A stretch of DNA of 51,540 bases from Bacteroidota bacterium (GCA_024278975.1 JAJRSD010000106.1:1-51540), one strand, 5' to 3'; positions 1-8,293 are shown, numbered from the stretch's first letter. The notes: generated by a model from the letters alone, not told the origin. Numbers and translations are program-made.

Positions 1-66
1 GACTGGAATTGACGAAGTTATTTTGTGCGATAACAAGGCAAAAAACGCAGGCATAGCATAGATACG

Positions 67-363
67 GTGAGGCTTTTTAACGAAGTTAGCGTGCAAAAGA
101 ACAAGTCAAAACGGTTAGGTTATTTCTTCATAATCCCTAAGTTTTCCACCCACGAAGATCTATCTGTTAAAACATTTGGCTATTGGTTTTGGAAATATAA
201 GAATGAGAAAGGAGTGTCTCCCTTATCGAATAATAGAGCACGTTGGGGGTTTATACAGATAAGGGTTTCGCCTGCGGTAAAAACTATTATTCCGGAACCG
301 GGTTGGATTGAAGTCTCTTTTCCCAATGGGGTGCGATTGAGTTGTTCAATCAGAAATATTTAG
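67..363 (+). pseudogene. Remnant of an IS66-type accessory ORF (TnpA-like)
   Basis: A 98-codon frame opens at a GTG with no convincing ribosome site. Its middle has the pattern of the short HTH-type first protein of IS66 elements (DLSVKTFGYWFWKYK, where the family usually has a 'GLSVxTFYYWxxKY'-like stretch). Its end has the family's closing pattern (IEVSFPNGVRLS). The N-terminal helix of the family is not recognisable, and no tnpB or tnpC gene follows within the next kilobase. I read it as a decayed or orphan IS66 piece. The assignment rests on pattern memory only; an unrelated hypothetical protein is possible. Confidence 0.45.
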
Positions 364-375
364 TATTCCACTTTT

Positions 376-633
376 TTAAAGTGTATCACCTTTATAGGTT
401 TTATAATTAATTGTGGAGTCAATGTTAATCGCCAGGAAATGAACTGAAGATTCAAATTTATTTTCAAATGTTCCCCAATAGGAATGGGTATAACTCCAAT
501 TCCATACCCCTTGTAAAGTGTCGAATAGTGTTTGTGGTGGTAAATCATCAGGTATATCATGATTTTTGCATCCCGCGCTTATAAATGCAAAGAACAGGAT
601 TGCCGTGCTTAGTTTTAAAATTATTTGTTTCAT
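376..633 (-). CDS. Short lipoprotein, possibly truncated lipocalin-like
   Basis: The reading frame is open further upstream, but the start at 633 is preferred because it begins directly with a lipoprotein signal: a Lys near the N-terminus, a hydrophobic stretch and a lipobox ending FISAGC. The mature part is only about 65 residues. It begins with an acidic linker, followed by a LQGVWNWSYTHSYWG-like segment that recalls the first strand of lipocalin-like lipoproteins in Bacteroidota. Those are usually about twice as long, so this copy is probably cut short. It converges on the IS66-like remnant. Function unknown. Confidence 0.5.
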   Translation of the reverse strand: MKQIILKLSTAILFFAFISAGCKNHDIPDDLPPQTLFDTLQGVWNWSYTHSYWGTFENKFESSVHFLAINIDSTINYKTYKGDTL

Positions 634-1095
634 TTTTTTTAGTAATGAGTATTTAGTAGTGAGTACAAAGTACTTCGTATTCCTAATAACCGAAGTTATC
701 AGGCGTGAGCGCGAGTAGATTGCAAATGGCAAAAATGCCACTGTTTTTCAGGGTTTGGCAGCTTTGCTGCCGTCCGAGGGCTGCTGTTTGTTTTTTAATT
801 AAAGGTTGTGTACATATTTATTTTATTTGAGTTCATAACTTAATGATGCATAAAGGTATAAAAAGGTTGCGTGGGTATTTGTAAAACTAATATGCTGTAT
901 AGCATCTTTTCATTCGCAGTGCGACTCGAAGTCTCGCCGCGAATAAAAAAATAAACTCCACACCGATTGCTCCGCAGGTCCAAAGCCGCATTGCGATTCC
1001 GATGGAAGACTCCTATGGAGAATCACTTTGTGACAATCCGGCGCGGGTAGGGTGCAGATTTATTTGTTTTGATGAATAGACTTAATTAGTAAACT

Positions 1096-1134
1096 AAAAA
1101 GCCACCAGTTTTGCAACTGATGGCTTTTGTTTTC
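1096..1134 (-). terminator. Bidirectional intrinsic terminator
   Basis: The stem AAAAGCCACCAGTT / AACTGATGGCTTTT closes over a TTGC loop with one mismatch. It has a T-run on the minus strand (GGCTTTTTAG) and a shorter one on the plus strand. It lies about 165 bases downstream of the minus-strand MocA gene and is the likely end of that operon. Confidence 0.65.
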
Positions 1135-1266
1135 GAATTGATTGACTATTAGTGAAACTAAATTTTGATGAGTTTGTAAAACAAAATCAAAATTATAAGT
1201 TGAACTAATCACGCTTTTCAGCGGGATATAAAGATTAAAAATTTTTATTTCATTCCTTTTCTTATT

Positions 1267-1283
1267 CCCTCTCTGGGAGAGGG
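1267..1283. repeat. CCCTCTC palindrome next to the operon end
   Basis: CCCTCTC TGG GAGAGGG forms a seven-base-pair hairpin immediately beyond the MocA stop codon. Similar CCCTCTCC/GGAGAGGG palindromes are common dispersed intergenic repeats; a cousin (TCTCCCC TC GGGGGAGA) sits just beyond the Usp gene at 12741-12757. Confidence 0.4.
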
Positions 1284-1298
1284 TTAAAGAGAGGCTTT

Positions 1299-2678
1299 CT
1301 ATTTCTTCCTTTCAAGTGTTCCCGGCACTGGTACTTTTGCTTTTGCCATATAACCAATGTTACCCATAATATAAGTATCAGGTCCCAGTTTCATATCCGA
1401 GTTCATCATCTCCTCGAAAGTAACCTCTTTTCCTGTGTATGCCGAAACACGTCCCATAATTGCTGTCATTACTGAAATAGCAGTCGTTTCAGCCTCGTTA
1501 AACGGAATATTCTGACGGATACAGGTAATTAAATCTTTATGTTCCTGAACATAAGGACTAACCTCTGATTTCTCTGCCTGAAACAGTTGCTTTCCGGTTG
1601 CATCAACAATTTGTGGTTTATGCCCGGCTGTTGTGGCAATTGCTTTTGTTCCGTGGAATATTTCGTAAACACCATTTGAACAACTGTTTATCTGGCGGCA
1701 CATACTGTGTACGTGCATTCCATCTTCGTAAATATAGTCGATACTAAAATTATCGTATTGGTCGCCGGTTACCCTGCGTTGACGGGAACCAAAACCCAAG
1801 GCTTTTACCGGGTGAGTTCCAATAAACCAGTTTGCAACATCTAAATTATGTACGTGCTGCTCAACAATATGGTCGCCCGAAAGCCATGCCCAGTTTACCC
1901 AGTCACGAATCATCCACTCCATTTCTGTCCAATTTGGTTTATTATTGCGATGCCACAATTTACCTCCGTTCCAATAAACATTTGCACCGGTAATTTTACC
2001 AATGGCATTATTATCGTTCATCTCTTTAAAGAGGTTTATGTAACTTAATTCGTGACGACGCTGTGTTCCGGTGACTACTTTTAGTCCGGCAGCTTCGGCC
2101 ATTTTTGCTGCTGCAATTACCTGGCGGATTCCAACAGGGTCAACAGCAACAGGTTTTTCCATAAAAACATGTTTACGCGCTTTTACAGCAGCTTCAAAAT
2201 GTTCTGGTCGCCATTTTGGTGGTGTTGCCAAAATTATAATATCAACACCCGAATCGATAACTTTTTCAAATGCATCGAAACCAACAAAACAGTTTTCATC
2301 AGCAACTACTGTATTTGATGAGTGATTTTTTAGCTTCTCCTTTAAACTACCGAGGCGGTCATCAAAAACATCGCCCAAAGCAGAAACAGTAACTGTTGCA
2401 CCACCGGCATCCAGAAAGTTAATTGCTGCACCCGAACCACGGCCACCACAACCAATAATACCTGCTTTTAAAACTTTTCCATCCGGCACTGTATCTAACA
2501 TTGGAGGAAATTTATAATCTCTTGTAGTCCAGTCGTACGAACCACCATTACTTCCGGCACTTGCCGAGCCACCGCCCGAAGTACACGAAGACACTGTTCC
2601 AACTCCCATTGCACCCACTGCACCTACCGCGGCAGCACTTGCTAAAAACTTTCTTCTCGAAAAATTATTCTCACTCAT
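1299..2678 (-). CDS. Tat-exported Gfo/Idh/MocA family oxidoreductase (lipoprotein)
   Basis: A 459-residue NAD(P)-dependent oxidoreductase of the Gfo/Idh/MocA family, which usually acts on sugars, inositols or derivatives. The N-terminus carries a twin-arginine signal (SRRKFLAS, Arg8-Arg9), an alanine/glycine-rich hydrophobic stretch and a TVSSC sequence near residue 32, so it is probably a Tat-exported lipoprotein. The Rossmann motif GIIGCGGRG lies at about residues 73-81 and the family EKP motif at about 174-176 (FMEKPVAVD). It follows the cytochrome-SUMF1 fusion gene by 36 bases and is surely cotranscribed. Periplasmic members of this family, such as glucose-fructose oxidoreductase, keep a tightly bound cofactor. 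Substrate not inferable from sequence alone. Confidence 0.88.
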   Translation of the reverse strand: MSENNFSRRKFLASAAAVGAVGAMGVGTVSSCTSGGGSASAGSNGGSYDWTTRDYKFPPMLDTVPDGKVLKAGIIGCGGRGSGAAINFLDAGGATVTVSALGDVFDDRLGSLKEKLKNHSSNTVVADENCFVGFDAFEKVIDSGVDIIILATPPKWRPEHFEAAVKARKHVFMEKPVAVDPVGIRQVIAAAKMAEAAGLKVVTGTQRRHELSYINLFKEMNDNNAIGKITGANVYWNGGKLWHRNNKPNWTEMEWMIRDWVNWAWLSGDHIVEQHVHNLDVANWFIGTHPVKALGFGSRQRRVTGDQYDNFSIDYIYEDGMHVHSMCRQINSCSNGVYEIFHGTKAIATTAGHKPQIVDATGKQLFQAEKSEVSPYVQEHKDLITCIRQNIPFNEAETTAISVMTAIMGRVSAYTGKEVTFEEMMNSDMKLGPDTYIMGNIGYMAKAKVPVPGTLERKK

Positions 2679-2714
2679 AATAAATTATTTTATTGATTTA
2701 GGATTCTAAAATTA

Positions 2715-4247
2715 TCATTTTTTTCCTGTTTTTGAATCATATTCGCAAACAACTCTGAAACTTATGTAATTACAGTCTGACAACCACCAGATACTTTTAG
2801 GCATCTGCGGGTCGGTTTTCATCCATGCTGTACTTCTTGTAAAGTCGCGTGCAGCACTTCTAACTTCACCAATTTCACTTTTAAACGAACCTCCTCTAAT
2901 TACATGTTCGTCGCCCGAAGCAGGTCCTTTTGGATTAACTTCCCCATCTTTCAATTTGTTGTATGTATCTTCTGCATACCAATCAGAACAATACTCCTGG
3001 GCGTTACCTAACATATTTATCAACCCAAATGGATTTGCTTCCACATTTTCGGGCTCTGCTGTTTTTAACTGACTGTTGCCACTGAAAATTATATAGTTGT
3101 TAATTTCGTCACTCCCCTTTCCAAACATTTTTCCAATAAAACCTTTTTCACCAAAATCTTTCGGATTGCCTTCGAAAAAGAAAGGAGTTTCTGTTCCGCC
3201 ACGTGCTGCATATTCCCACTCGGCTTCGGTTGGTAAACGGTAGGTTTTTCCGGTAACCTGAGTTAACCATTTACAAAATGTTTCTGCCGAATGATAGCTC
3301 ATTGTAATTGCCGGGCGGTTTCCCAAACCCCAGTTTTGGTCGGGTTGTCCGTACGGAGGAGTAGGTCCCGAAATGGCATCAACGTCAGCTTCGGTACGCG
3401 CACCTTCGGTATCGGTTGACCTGCCTTCGGCAGCGGTGGCACTATAAAATGCCAAATAAGTATCCCACGTAATTTCTATTTCTGCCATAAAAAATGGACT
3501 GAGTTTTACCTCTTTCTGCGGGCCTTCATCAGTTTTGCGCATCTGTTCGTTATCCGGACTTCCAATCTTAAAACTGCCACCCGGAATAGCTTTCATATTA
3601 AACGAAATTGTAGTGCCAGGAATTGTCTCCGTATAATCTTCGTGCAAAGTAACATTTGCCGGTTCATTAAAACGTTCCTTATTCGCGTTATCACCATTGC
3701 CAAACTCAACATTTACGGCATGCAAAGCATCTGGATCGAAATGTCCAACATTTAAATGACAATTGATACAACGCAACTCATCTTCGTTTTGAGAATAGTA
3801 TAAATGTGCATCCTGCCCCTCTTTTGTTAAAGTAAGAGGAAACAAATTCTGATGGCAATTTACACACGACTCTTTAAAAACAAAATGTTGCGCCTCGTCT
3901 AATGTCGATTTTGCCTCCCAGTTAAAATCAACACTATCTTTAAACAGATATCCGTATAAATCTTTGGCACCCGACTTTATTTTCTCTTTTAAATAACCTT
4001 CTCCTTTTGGTGGTAGATGGCACTCAACACAACCAATTTTAATTCCAACTCTGGTATCGTGATGAACCGAAAGTTTCCACGAATCGAAAACATGCGGATG
4101 TACGTGGCACACCTCGCACGACTCGTTAGTTGAGGTTACTACGATTACTTTATACGAATATATTGAGATAACAATACCGAGAACAAATCCGATAAATATT
4201 ACTAATAGAAGTTTTTTTCGTAAATATTTCCCTAATCTTTTTAGCAT
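2715..4247 (-). CDS. NapC/NrfH-like tetraheme cytochrome fused to a SUMF1-type domain
   Basis: A 510-residue two-part protein. Residues 12-38 form one membrane anchor. Residues 44-164 carry four CxxCH heme sites (Cys44-His48, Cys73-His77, Cys128-His132, Cys160-His164) with the spacing and wording of NapC/NrfH quinol dehydrogenases (CEVCH...SWKLSVHH...GCVECHLPP). Residues about 218-505 are a formylglycine-generating-enzyme/SUMF1 fold (IPGGSFKIGS, RLPTEAEWEYAARG, NMLGNAQEYCSDW, VIRGGSF). The two catalytic cysteines of true FGE are missing: the RCAAR motif reads RSAAR (Ser464), and the partner position is Ile459. It therefore should not make formylglycine; a binding or scaffold role, as in GldJ/GldK-type proteins, is more likely. 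It is the first gene of an operon with the Tat-exported MocA enzyme. I infer an electron path between quinol pool and periplasm, not a known pathway. Confidence 0.85.
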   Translation of the reverse strand: MLKRLGKYLRKKLLLVIFIGFVLGIVISIYSYKVIVVTSTNESCEVCHVHPHVFDSWKLSVHHDTRVGIKIGCVECHLPPKGEGYLKEKIKSGAKDLYGYLFKDSVDFNWEAKSTLDEAQHFVFKESCVNCHQNLFPLTLTKEGQDAHLYYSQNEDELRCINCHLNVGHFDPDALHAVNVEFGNGDNANKERFNEPANVTLHEDYTETIPGTTISFNMKAIPGGSFKIGSPDNEQMRKTDEGPQKEVKLSPFFMAEIEITWDTYLAFYSATAAEGRSTDTEGARTEADVDAISGPTPPYGQPDQNWGLGNRPAITMSYHSAETFCKWLTQVTGKTYRLPTEAEWEYAARGGTETPFFFEGNPKDFGEKGFIGKMFGKGSDEINNYIIFSGNSQLKTAEPENVEANPFGLINMLGNAQEYCSDWYAEDTYNKLKDGEVNPKGPASGDEHVIRGGSFKSEIGEVRSAARDFTRSTAWMKTDPQMPKSIWWLSDCNYISFRVVCEYDSKTGKK

Positions 4248-4526
4248 TATAATTTATTTGAATTTAGGTAAAATCGATTTATAAAAATATGTTCCCAAAT
4301 TTAGTAAAATATTAAATGTTTGCTTACTGTTTACAGTATTTGTGTTGAATTTAGAAACAATCAAAATATTAATGAGTGTTTTTTAAGTCTAATTTCTTGT
4401 TCTCCTAAATAATTAAAGACTCCGGTTTTTTAGAAAATACCTAATCCGGATATTTCAAATAATAAAAAACAAAACCTAAAATTCCATAAATACAACGTAT
4501 TAAATTATTCTTCGTATCTTTTGGGT
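4248..4526. promoter_or_regulatory. Divergent promoter region
   Basis: A 279-base, very AT-rich gap between the cytochrome fusion gene (minus) and comF (plus). No ORF. On the plus side, TATCTTTTG at 4515-4523 resembles the Bacteroidota -7 box (TAnnTTTG with one extra T) and lies only three bases before the comF ATG. No clear minus-strand promoter was identified. Confidence 0.35.
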
Positions 4527-5228
4527 ATGAATAAATTAACCCGAGGAATATACGATTTAACCGAGTTGTTCTTCCCGACACTCTGTATTACTTGTGGCGA
4601 CAGGTTAATATCACAAGAAAATTTTTTATGTATGAATTGCTGGTACGATTTACCAGTAACAAATTTTCATTTAAAGAGAGATAACAAAGTTGCACAACTG
4701 TTTTGGGGACGGGTAGAAATAGAAAATGCTACCTCTTTTTTTTCGTATAAAAAGGGAAGCCGGTATCAGCAACTTATTCATTTTATAAAATACAAAGGTT
4801 TAAAAGAGTTGGGTTTTGAAACCGGGCGAAGATTTGGTTTTGAACTTGCAAATTCCATTAATTTTAATGCTGTTGATATTGTTGTTCCGATTCCACTGCA
4901 CCCGAAAAAGCAGAAGATGCGCGGATTTAACCAAAGCAACTGGATTGCAAAAGGTGTAGCAGCGAGTTTACAGAAACCTGTCTCAAGTAAAAATTTATTC
5001 CGGCAAATTCATACCTCAACTCAAACCCGGAAAAACAGGTTTGAACGCTGGCAAAATGTGGAAGGAATATTTGGGATTAAAGAGCCGGAGAAATTTCGAA
5101 ACAAACATATTTTACTAATAGACGATGTGGTAACAACCGGCTCAACTCTTGAAGCGTGTGCATTTCAATTATTAAAAACAGAGAATACAAAAGTTAGTAT
5201 TGCTACTTTGGCATTTGCCGATTATTAG
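4527..5228 (+). CDS. comF: ComF family phosphoribosyltransferase-like protein
   Basis: A 233-residue protein of the ComF/GntX family, associated with DNA uptake and transformation. The N-terminal zinc-finger-like part has two cysteine pairs (LCITCGDRL at about 17-25, LCMNCW at about 36-41). The C-terminal part is a type I phosphoribosyltransferase fold: a PIPLHPKKQKMRGFNQS segment, and the PRPP-binding signature ILLIDDVVTTGSTL near residues 192-205. I chose the ATG at 4527; the TTG two codons upstream has no support. It appears monocistronic, with 88 bases before the next gene. Confidence 0.92.
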   Translation: MNKLTRGIYDLTELFFPTLCITCGDRLISQENFLCMNCWYDLPVTNFHLKRDNKVAQLFWGRVEIENATSFFSYKKGSRYQQLIHFIKYKGLKELGFETGRRFGFELANSINFNAVDIVVPIPLHPKKQKMRGFNQSNWIAKGVAASLQKPVSSKNLFRQIHTSTQTRKNRFERWQNVEGIFGIKEPEKFRNKHILLIDDVVTTGSTLEACAFQLLKTENTKVSIATLAFADY

Positions 5229-5316
5229 TGTTAAGTCACTAGATGATATTAAAAATTTATTGATAAATTGCGGCACTATTTTTGATAAAAGTTTTAGAAT
5301 TTTAAAATAACCAAAA

Positions 5317-6138
5317 ATGAAAAACCTTATAGTATTTCTACTTATCCTATTATCGTTAAACGCTATTTCGCAAGACAGAATAATTAAAAAGAACAGCGAA
5401 ATTATTAACTGCAAAGTAACCGAAATAGCTGCCGACGAAGTAAAGTATTACTACTCCGATAATCCGAAACTAATTTTTGGAATTGATAACGCTTTAGTCG
5501 AAAAAATTGAGTTCTCGACAGGTGAAGTAATTGAAATTGAGAGTAACTCTTTTAAAAACAGTGAATACTATTTTAACCAAAGTAAACACGCACTGAAAAT
5601 TAACTTTTTATCGCCTTTAGTTGGGAGTACCGAAATTATTTATGAGCAGAATATTAAACCAGGTAAATCATGGGAGACTGCTTTGGGAATTATCGGATTA
5701 GGTTTTGATCCACAAGATATTAACCCAAAGGGAGTTTATGGTAAGTTTGCATATAAATTTATACGAAACCCCGATTTTTATAGCACAAAAATGCACTATT
5801 CGCACATTTTAAAAGGAGCTTATTTTGCACCCGAAATTGCTGTTCGCTATATGGCTTTCGATAGCAATAACTACGATTATTATTACGATTCAAATGGTAA
5901 TTACCATAATAATAATACGGAGGATAGAAAAGAATTATTTTCACTCGCACTTATGCTAAAATTGGGAAAACAGTGGATTTTTGACGACTCGTTTCTACTT
6001 GATATTTATGGCGGAGTTGGATATGGAATTGGAGCCCATGATTATGAAGGAATGCCTTATGGTTTTATTGTTGCCCCCGATGAATTTCCAATAGCATTTA
6101 CCGGAGGTATTCGTGTTGGTTGGGTTTTTGGAAAATAA
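5317..6138 (+). CDS. Secreted outer-membrane beta-barrel-like protein (hypothetical)
   Basis: A 273-residue protein with a clear Sec signal peptide (MKNLIVFLLILLSLNAISQ, cleavage near residue 19). The first ~55 mature residues form a short acidic domain (EIINCKVTEIAADEVKYYY) often seen in Bacteroidota secreted proteins, where a 'G..I.CKV.EI....I.Y' unit precedes a barrel. The rest alternates hydrophobic and aromatic strands and ends with FTGGIRVGWVFGK, a typical C-terminal beta strand of outer-membrane barrels. No enzymatic motif. It starts 88 bases after comF and may have its own promoter. Ligand and function unknown. Confidence 0.7.
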   Translation: MKNLIVFLLILLSLNAISQDRIIKKNSEIINCKVTEIAADEVKYYYSDNPKLIFGIDNALVEKIEFSTGEVIEIESNSFKNSEYYFNQSKHALKINFLSPLVGSTEIIYEQNIKPGKSWETALGIIGLGFDPQDINPKGVYGKFAYKFIRNPDFYSTKMHYSHILKGAYFAPEIAVRYMAFDSNNYDYYYDSNGNYHNNNTEDRKELFSLALMLKLGKQWIFDDSFLLDIYGGVGYGIGAHDYEGMPYGFIVAPDEFPIAFTGGIRVGWVFGK

Positions 6139-6237
6139 TACTTTTTTGGGGAAATTAGATTTACCGGAAAATGTAATCCTTTCGTTTTGGAATTATCTCG
6201 ATATTTTCTCGAAGTGGATGGTAAATTCTTTGTAAAT

Positions 6238-6810
6238 TTATTTTTCAGAGGTTTTCCCCCACTGAAACGAATCGATATTAAAATCGGCCAGATTTAAAAT
6301 CCTCTCAACTACAGTTTCAACAACCTCTTCAATAGATTTTGGCTTGCTATAAAACGATGGAGTTGCAGGGCAAATTACTCCGCCCGCCAAAGTAATGGTT
6401 TTCATGTTTTCGATATGTATTAAATTGTACGGAGTTTCGCGTGGTACAATAATTAATTTACGTTTCTCTTTTAAAATTACATCGGCAGCGCGCGTAATCA
6501 GATCGTCCGAAATTCCGTGAGCAATTCTGCCCAAAGTCCCCATCGAACACGGGCACACAATTAACGTATCAAACTTCGATGAACCCGACGCAAATGGAGC
6601 ATAAAAATTACTTTTTTCGTAAACCCGAAATGGATATTCGGCATTGAAATTTTCGTTCAATTCGAACTTCCAGATATCAATTGCATTTGTTGAAAAAACA
6701 ATCGCCACTTCGTCAAATTGCTCTTTTATCTCGTTCAACTTTTCAAGCAGAATTTTGGCATAAATCGAACCACTTGCCCCGGTTACCGCAACTATTATTT
6801 TTCGTTTCAT
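6238..6810 (-). CDS. ubiX: UbiX-type flavin prenyltransferase
   Basis: A 190-residue enzyme that makes prenylated FMN for UbiD-type decarboxylases. It begins with the flavodoxin-like MKRKIIVAVTGASGSIYA motif. It carries CPCSMGTLGRIAHGISDDLITRAAD (FMN and dimethylallyl-phosphate site region) and the LIIVPRETPYN segment containing the conserved Arg-Glu. Length is normal for the family. It is the last gene of a probable minus-strand run: sirtuin, barrel protein, ubiX, with gaps of 1 and 17 bases. No ubiD is in view. Confidence 0.92.
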   Translation of the reverse strand: MKRKIIVAVTGASGSIYAKILLEKLNEIKEQFDEVAIVFSTNAIDIWKFELNENFNAEYPFRVYEKSNFYAPFASGSSKFDTLIVCPCSMGTLGRIAHGISDDLITRAADVILKEKRKLIIVPRETPYNLIHIENMKTITLAGGVICPATPSFYSKPKSIEEVVETVVERILNLADFNIDSFQWGKTSEK

Positions 6811-6827
6811 AAAAATCGATTTGAAAT

Positions 6828-7517
6828 TTATCTGTCGAACCTATAATATAATGCCAGCGAAATAACATTATTAAACTGATTGCTTATCCAGTATTGATTT
6901 GGCGGAGTTTCGCCCGGATGGCTACGGATTGGGATTACCGATAGAGCAAATCTTAAATCGACTTTTATATTATCAAGAAAATCGAACTGAAAGCCAACTA
7001 ACGCCTGCAAATCAATTGTGTTAAAAGCACTTTGGTCTTCAACCGGATATTCTCCATAATTATCGTACTCTTTTGCATGAATTAAAAATCCAGTTGAGAT
7101 ACCTGCGATTATTGCTCCCCTGTCGTTAGTTCGAAACGCCACATAAGCCGGAATATCAATGTATCCCAACCGCATCACATATTTAGTCGGGTCGTTTTTT
7201 ATAGGTTTATTTCTGGCACCTTTTTGTGCATATTTTATTTCCATAGCAGCAAAAATTGCAGGTGCAAGATCTGTTTGAACATAAGCTCCTGCTATTAGTC
7301 CGGGTTTATGATACCCTTTATAAGTATCTCCTTCAACTTGCGATGCATTAAATCCTGCCAGCAGACCTCCTTCAAATCGTTGCGCCAAACTTGTATCCGA
7401 AGTAGTTAAAAAAACAATGAAAATTAATATGCTTACTACTAATTTAAATATCTGCCTTCCAGCTTCCAACTTCCAACTTCCGACTTCCAACTTTGCTCCA
7501 TCTATTTTTTCAAACAT
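6828..7517 (-). CDS. PorT-like outer-membrane beta-barrel protein
   Basis: A 229-residue outer-membrane barrel of the PorT/OMP_b-brl_2 type: after a signal sequence the mature chain starts RFEGGLLAGFNASQVEGD, then shows alternating strands (GLIAGAYVQTDL, RLGYIDIPAYVAF, LQALVGFQFDF) and ends SLALYYRFDR. The N-terminus is odd: residues 7-22 (GAKLEVGSWKLEAGRQ) are the translation of a tandem GGAAGTTGGAAGT-type intergenic repeat, lying before the true hydrophobic signal core (FKLVVSILIFIVFL). No other start codon exists downstream of the repeat. Either the repeat has become part of an extended signal peptide, or secretion relies on an unrecognised start. It begins one base after the sirtuin stop codon. 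Confidence 0.75.
   Translation of the reverse strand: MFEKIDGAKLEVGSWKLEAGRQIFKLVVSILIFIVFLTTSDTSLAQRFEGGLLAGFNASQVEGDTYKGYHKPGLIAGAYVQTDLAPAIFAAMEIKYAQKGARNKPIKNDPTKYVMRLGYIDIPAYVAFRTNDRGAIIAGISTGFLIHAKEYDNYGEYPVEDQSAFNTIDLQALVGFQFDFLDNIKVDLRFALSVIPIRSHPGETPPNQYWISNQFNNVISLALYYRFDR
7455..7490. repeat. Tandem GGAAGTTGGAAGT-type repeat inside a coding start
   Basis: On the plus strand this reads as four imperfect units of CTTCCAACTTC. Such low-complexity units are familiar intergenic repeats in Bacteroidota. Here they encode residues of the barrel protein's N-terminus. Confidence 0.6.
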
Positions 7518-7518
7518 T

Positions 7519-8208
7519 CTATTTTAATTTTTCAAGTTTAAACAGTAACTCATTTATGCCTTCTCCAACTTTTTTCTCAATATAAGAAACATTTTCCTGA
7601 TAAACAGCAGGTCGGTTTGGGTCAACAACAAATATAGGAATTTCCGGTGGAGTATAATTTACCAATCCGGCTGCCGGATAAACTGCAAGCGATGTACCAA
7701 TAACAACAAGAATATCTGCTTTATGAATTATTGGAATTGCCTCTTGCATTGCCGGAACTGCCTCGCCAAACCATACAATGTGCGGTCGTAACTGGCTTCC
7801 CAATTCACAATAATCACCAAATTTTAGCTCCCAGTTTTCCATTGTGTAAACCAAATTCGAATCGATTGTACTTCGTGCTTTTCGAAGTTCTCCGTGCAGA
7901 TGCAAAACATTTGTACTACCAGCAATCTCGTGCAGGTCGTCAACATTTTGAGTTACAATATTAACATCGAACCACTCTTCTAATTTGGCAATTCCAAAAT
8001 GTCCGGCGTTTGGTTTCACCTCAAAAAGTTGTTTGCGCCGTTCGTTATAAAACCGCATTACCAATTCCGGATTATCTCTCCACGCTTCGGGACTGGCAAC
8101 TTCGGTAACATCGTATTGTTCCCAAAGTCCGCCCATATCGCGAAAAGTTTTTAACCCACTTTCCTGACTCATACCGGCTCCCGATAGAATTACCAGATTC
8201 TTCTTCAT
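7519..8208 (-). CDS. Sir2-family NAD-dependent deacylase lacking the zinc cysteines
   Basis: A 229-residue sirtuin of the CobB/SIRT5-like class. NAD-binding GAGMSQESG lies at residues 10-18, QNVDDLH at 87-93, and the catalytic His105 in LHLHGE. Tyr54 and Arg57 (YNER) match the YxxR pair that gives class III sirtuins preference for succinyl- or malonyl-lysine. The family's four zinc-binding cysteines are absent; only Cys134 is present in that region, while the following SQLRPHIVWFGE is intact. It heads the run with the barrel protein and ubiX. A promoter-like TTTG-N19-TACTTTTA lies at 8213-8243, so close that the transcript may be leaderless. Confidence 0.88.
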   Translation of the reverse strand: MKKNLVILSGAGMSQESGLKTFRDMGGLWEQYDVTEVASPEAWRDNPELVMRFYNERRKQLFEVKPNAGHFGIAKLEEWFDVNIVTQNVDDLHEIAGSTNVLHLHGELRKARSTIDSNLVYTMENWELKFGDYCELGSQLRPHIVWFGEAVPAMQEAIPIIHKADILVVIGTSLAVYPAAGLVNYTPPEIPIFVVDPNRPAVYQENVSYIEKKVGEGINELLFKLEKLK

Positions 8209-8212
8209 GCTT

Positions 8213-8243
8213 TAAAAGTACTATTAAATTATTTTGCTTCAAA
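8213..8243 (-). promoter_or_regulatory. Promoter of the sirtuin gene
   Basis: On the minus strand a TTTG (8240-8243), a 19-base spacer and TACTTTTA (8213-8220) match the Bacteroidota -33/-7 consensus (TTTG, TAnnTTTG) except for the last base. The ATG at 8208 is four bases beyond the -7 box, so transcription would start at or within the start codon. Confidence 0.5.
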
Positions 8244-8280
8244 AAAATCATTTTCCCAGCCTGTTTAAAATGAATTCTCC

Positions 8281-8288
8281 TACTTTTG
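8281..8288 (+). promoter_or_regulatory. -7 box before dnaG
   Basis: TACTTTTG is a perfect match to TAnnTTTG and ends five bases before the preferred dnaG ATG at 8294. No good TTTG lies 19 bases upstream. If used, the dnaG message would be nearly leaderless. Confidence 0.35.
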
Positions 8289-8293
8289 TAACG

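Larger units (their letters stand above)
634..1298. other. Structured non-coding stretch without a credible gene
   Basis: About 660 bases with no supported ORF. It contains several small hairpins: TGGCA/TGCCA near 727-739, and GGCAGC-TTT-GCTGCC at 757-771. A locally GC-richer block lies at about 915-1055 in otherwise AT-rich DNA. A strong terminator-like stem lies at 1096-1134, and a CCCTCTC-TGG-GAGAGGG palindrome at 1267-1283. The GC-rich block could be a dispersed repeat or a structured RNA. I could not match it to 6S RNA, RNase P RNA or tmRNA. Confidence 0.4.

Noticed and set aside
360-560. 66-codon minus-strand ORF overlapping the short lipoprotein
   Set aside because: Out of frame with the lipoprotein signal sequence and lacking any signal or domain of its own.
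2715-4247. The SUMF1-domain protein as maturase for the two sulfatases
   Set aside because: Both catalytic cysteine positions are replaced (Ile459, Ser464), and the gene is far from the sulfatases.
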